The translations under genes and the position numbers were made by a program. A DNA stretch of 64,000 nucleotides from Cylindrotheca closterium (taxonomy: Eukaryota > Bacillariophyta > Bacillariophyceae > Bacillariales > Bacillariaceae), in the NCBI GenBank assembly GCA_933822405.4, contig CAKOGP040000446.1, forward strand, positions 46,316-110,315. Reading direction: 5' to 3'. Below are positions 63,347 to 64,000 of this stretch, piece by piece. Numbering within the stretch: the stretch's first letter is position 1; every line of letters starts with the position of its first letter. The notes under the pieces are model-generated. The model did no database searches. It was not told the DNA's origin and saw only the letters and a program-made list of their open reading frames with translations.

Positions 63347-63952
63347 TCATGGGAACAAGGTGTCATCACACTCCGTCTTTACTTCATTGAAACCCCATTC
63401 ATAATAGGAAATGTCCCGGCTGAAGTGATCCGCATTCCATTCCATTCTCCGGCATGCACCAACGGAAAAGTCTTCTGGGCATGTCTTGGAGTCCAAACTG
63501 GGTGTGGACAAAGCACTGACCTTGCCCTCTTTCAACCAACATCTGGTGTTGTATAGATAGTATGCATTTGGTCCTGTCTTGTGTAGGGCTCCGTAGCTAA
63601 ACCATGCGGCGTTGTTGTTGTCACAGTCAACCAGAGTGACGCCTTGGTTGCAGGACGAGCAGTCGGTTGGATCGGCAATGCACTTACTCTCCATGACATT
63701 TCTGATTTGAAAGAATCCATCTTCTTCACCACAAGAGTAGTCAACTTCCCACACCTTCATGTTCCCCCCGATGCTGCAGTTGTTCAATTCAATTTGTCCC
63801 TGAATTCGGTTGTAGGTCAAACACATTCCTGGACAGTCGCTCATGGTGAAGAGGAAACCTCCAGCAGTTCCAGCAAGGTCACGTTGGACTTCATTTGCTG
63901 CAGCAAAAGTTGCAAAGCCAATCAATGCAGTTGATATAATCTTCGACATCAT
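63347..63952 (-). CDS. Secreted Cys-rich protein, possibly beta-trefoil
   Basis: Single exon, 201 residues. A signal peptide (KIISTALIGFATFAAANE) is followed by about 13 cysteines. Repeated elements of the kind 'CLTYNRIQGQIELNNC', 'GFFQIRNVMESKCI' and 'QGVTLVDCDNNNAAWFSYG' (a short strand, a Cys, a W/F after it) resemble the three-fold pattern of ricin-B-type lectin domains, but the QxW motif is not clean. The last 60 residues (CPEDFSVGACRRMEWN) are Cys-containing but differ. It is likely secreted. Carbohydrate binding is inferred, not shown. Two Met codons (63952 and 63949) are possible starts. The promoter side runs out of the window. Confidence 0.65.
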   Translation of the reverse strand: MMSKIISTALIGFATFAAANEVQRDLAGTAGGFLFTMSDCPGMCLTYNRIQGQIELNNCSIGGNMKVWEVDYSCGEEDGFFQIRNVMESKCIADPTDCSSCNQGVTLVDCDNNNAAWFSYGALHKTGPNAYYLYNTRCWLKEGKVSALSTPSLDSKTCPEDFSVGACRRMEWNADHFSRDISYYEWGFNEVKTECDDTLFP

Positions 63953-64000
63953 GTTTACTGGCGTATATATGGTCGTCGAATAGCTTTGTCTTTTTGTCTG

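Noticed and set aside
605..64000. CRISPR arrays, operons, bacterial insertion sequences or a prophage
   Set aside because: No regular short spacer repeats, no transposase or integrase motifs, and introns and gene families point to a diatom nucleus.

Overview
This 64 kb window looks like nuclear DNA of a diatom, probably a pennate one. Three things point there: short GT-AG introns (about 70-140 nt), densely packed genes on both strands, and typical diatom gene families. Those families include BspA-type leucine-rich repeats, large ankyrin proteins, class C GPCRs with bacterial-type ligand domains, a receptor guanylate cyclase, and proteins with a conserved 'VSFG...ERIL..HP' motif. There is one 10-N scaffold gap (30335-30344). 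No CRISPR array, operon or intact transposon is visible.

Layout. 0-9 kb: the tail of an acidic protein, then a five-exon receptor with a PhnD-like periplasmic binding domain, one membrane span, a TKL-type kinase and a guanylate cyclase (1531-6319), then an FHA-WDR70 fusion. 10-16.5 kb: an unknown protein, a decayed GT92-like glycosyltransferase, a frameshifted LRR gene and a gene of about 28 ankyrin repeats. 17-24 kb: NOP16, a class C GPCR with two sugar-binding-protein-like domains, a CBS-pair protein and a small acidic protein. 24-30 kb: a PH-domain CAMK-like kinase, an ArsP/DUF318-type permease and a tRNA-Asn. 30-43 kb: a basic unknown ORF, a type II membrane protein with a long propeller-like ectodomain, a Pus1/TruA pseudouridine synthase, an SGNH/PC-esterase-like Golgi protein and a 1103-residue Glu/Pro/Thr-rich protein. 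44-57 kb: three paralogous intronless genes of an uncharacterised family, all on the minus strand, interleaved with a four-exon TTI1 homologue and a GPI-anchored Cys-rich protein. 57.5-64 kb: a three-PDZ protein, GINS subunit PSF1, an AlkB-like dioxygenase and a secreted Cys-rich protein.

Housekeeping genes (NOP16 for ribosome assembly, PSF1 for replication, TTI1 for PIKK stability, Pus1 and tRNA-Asn for translation, an AlkB homologue) are mixed with lineage-specific surface and signalling genes. The two most striking proteins are receptors that join bacterial solute-binding folds to eukaryotic signalling modules. Assignments rest on reading motifs by eye; no database search was run. Exon joins were checked for reading frame by hand.
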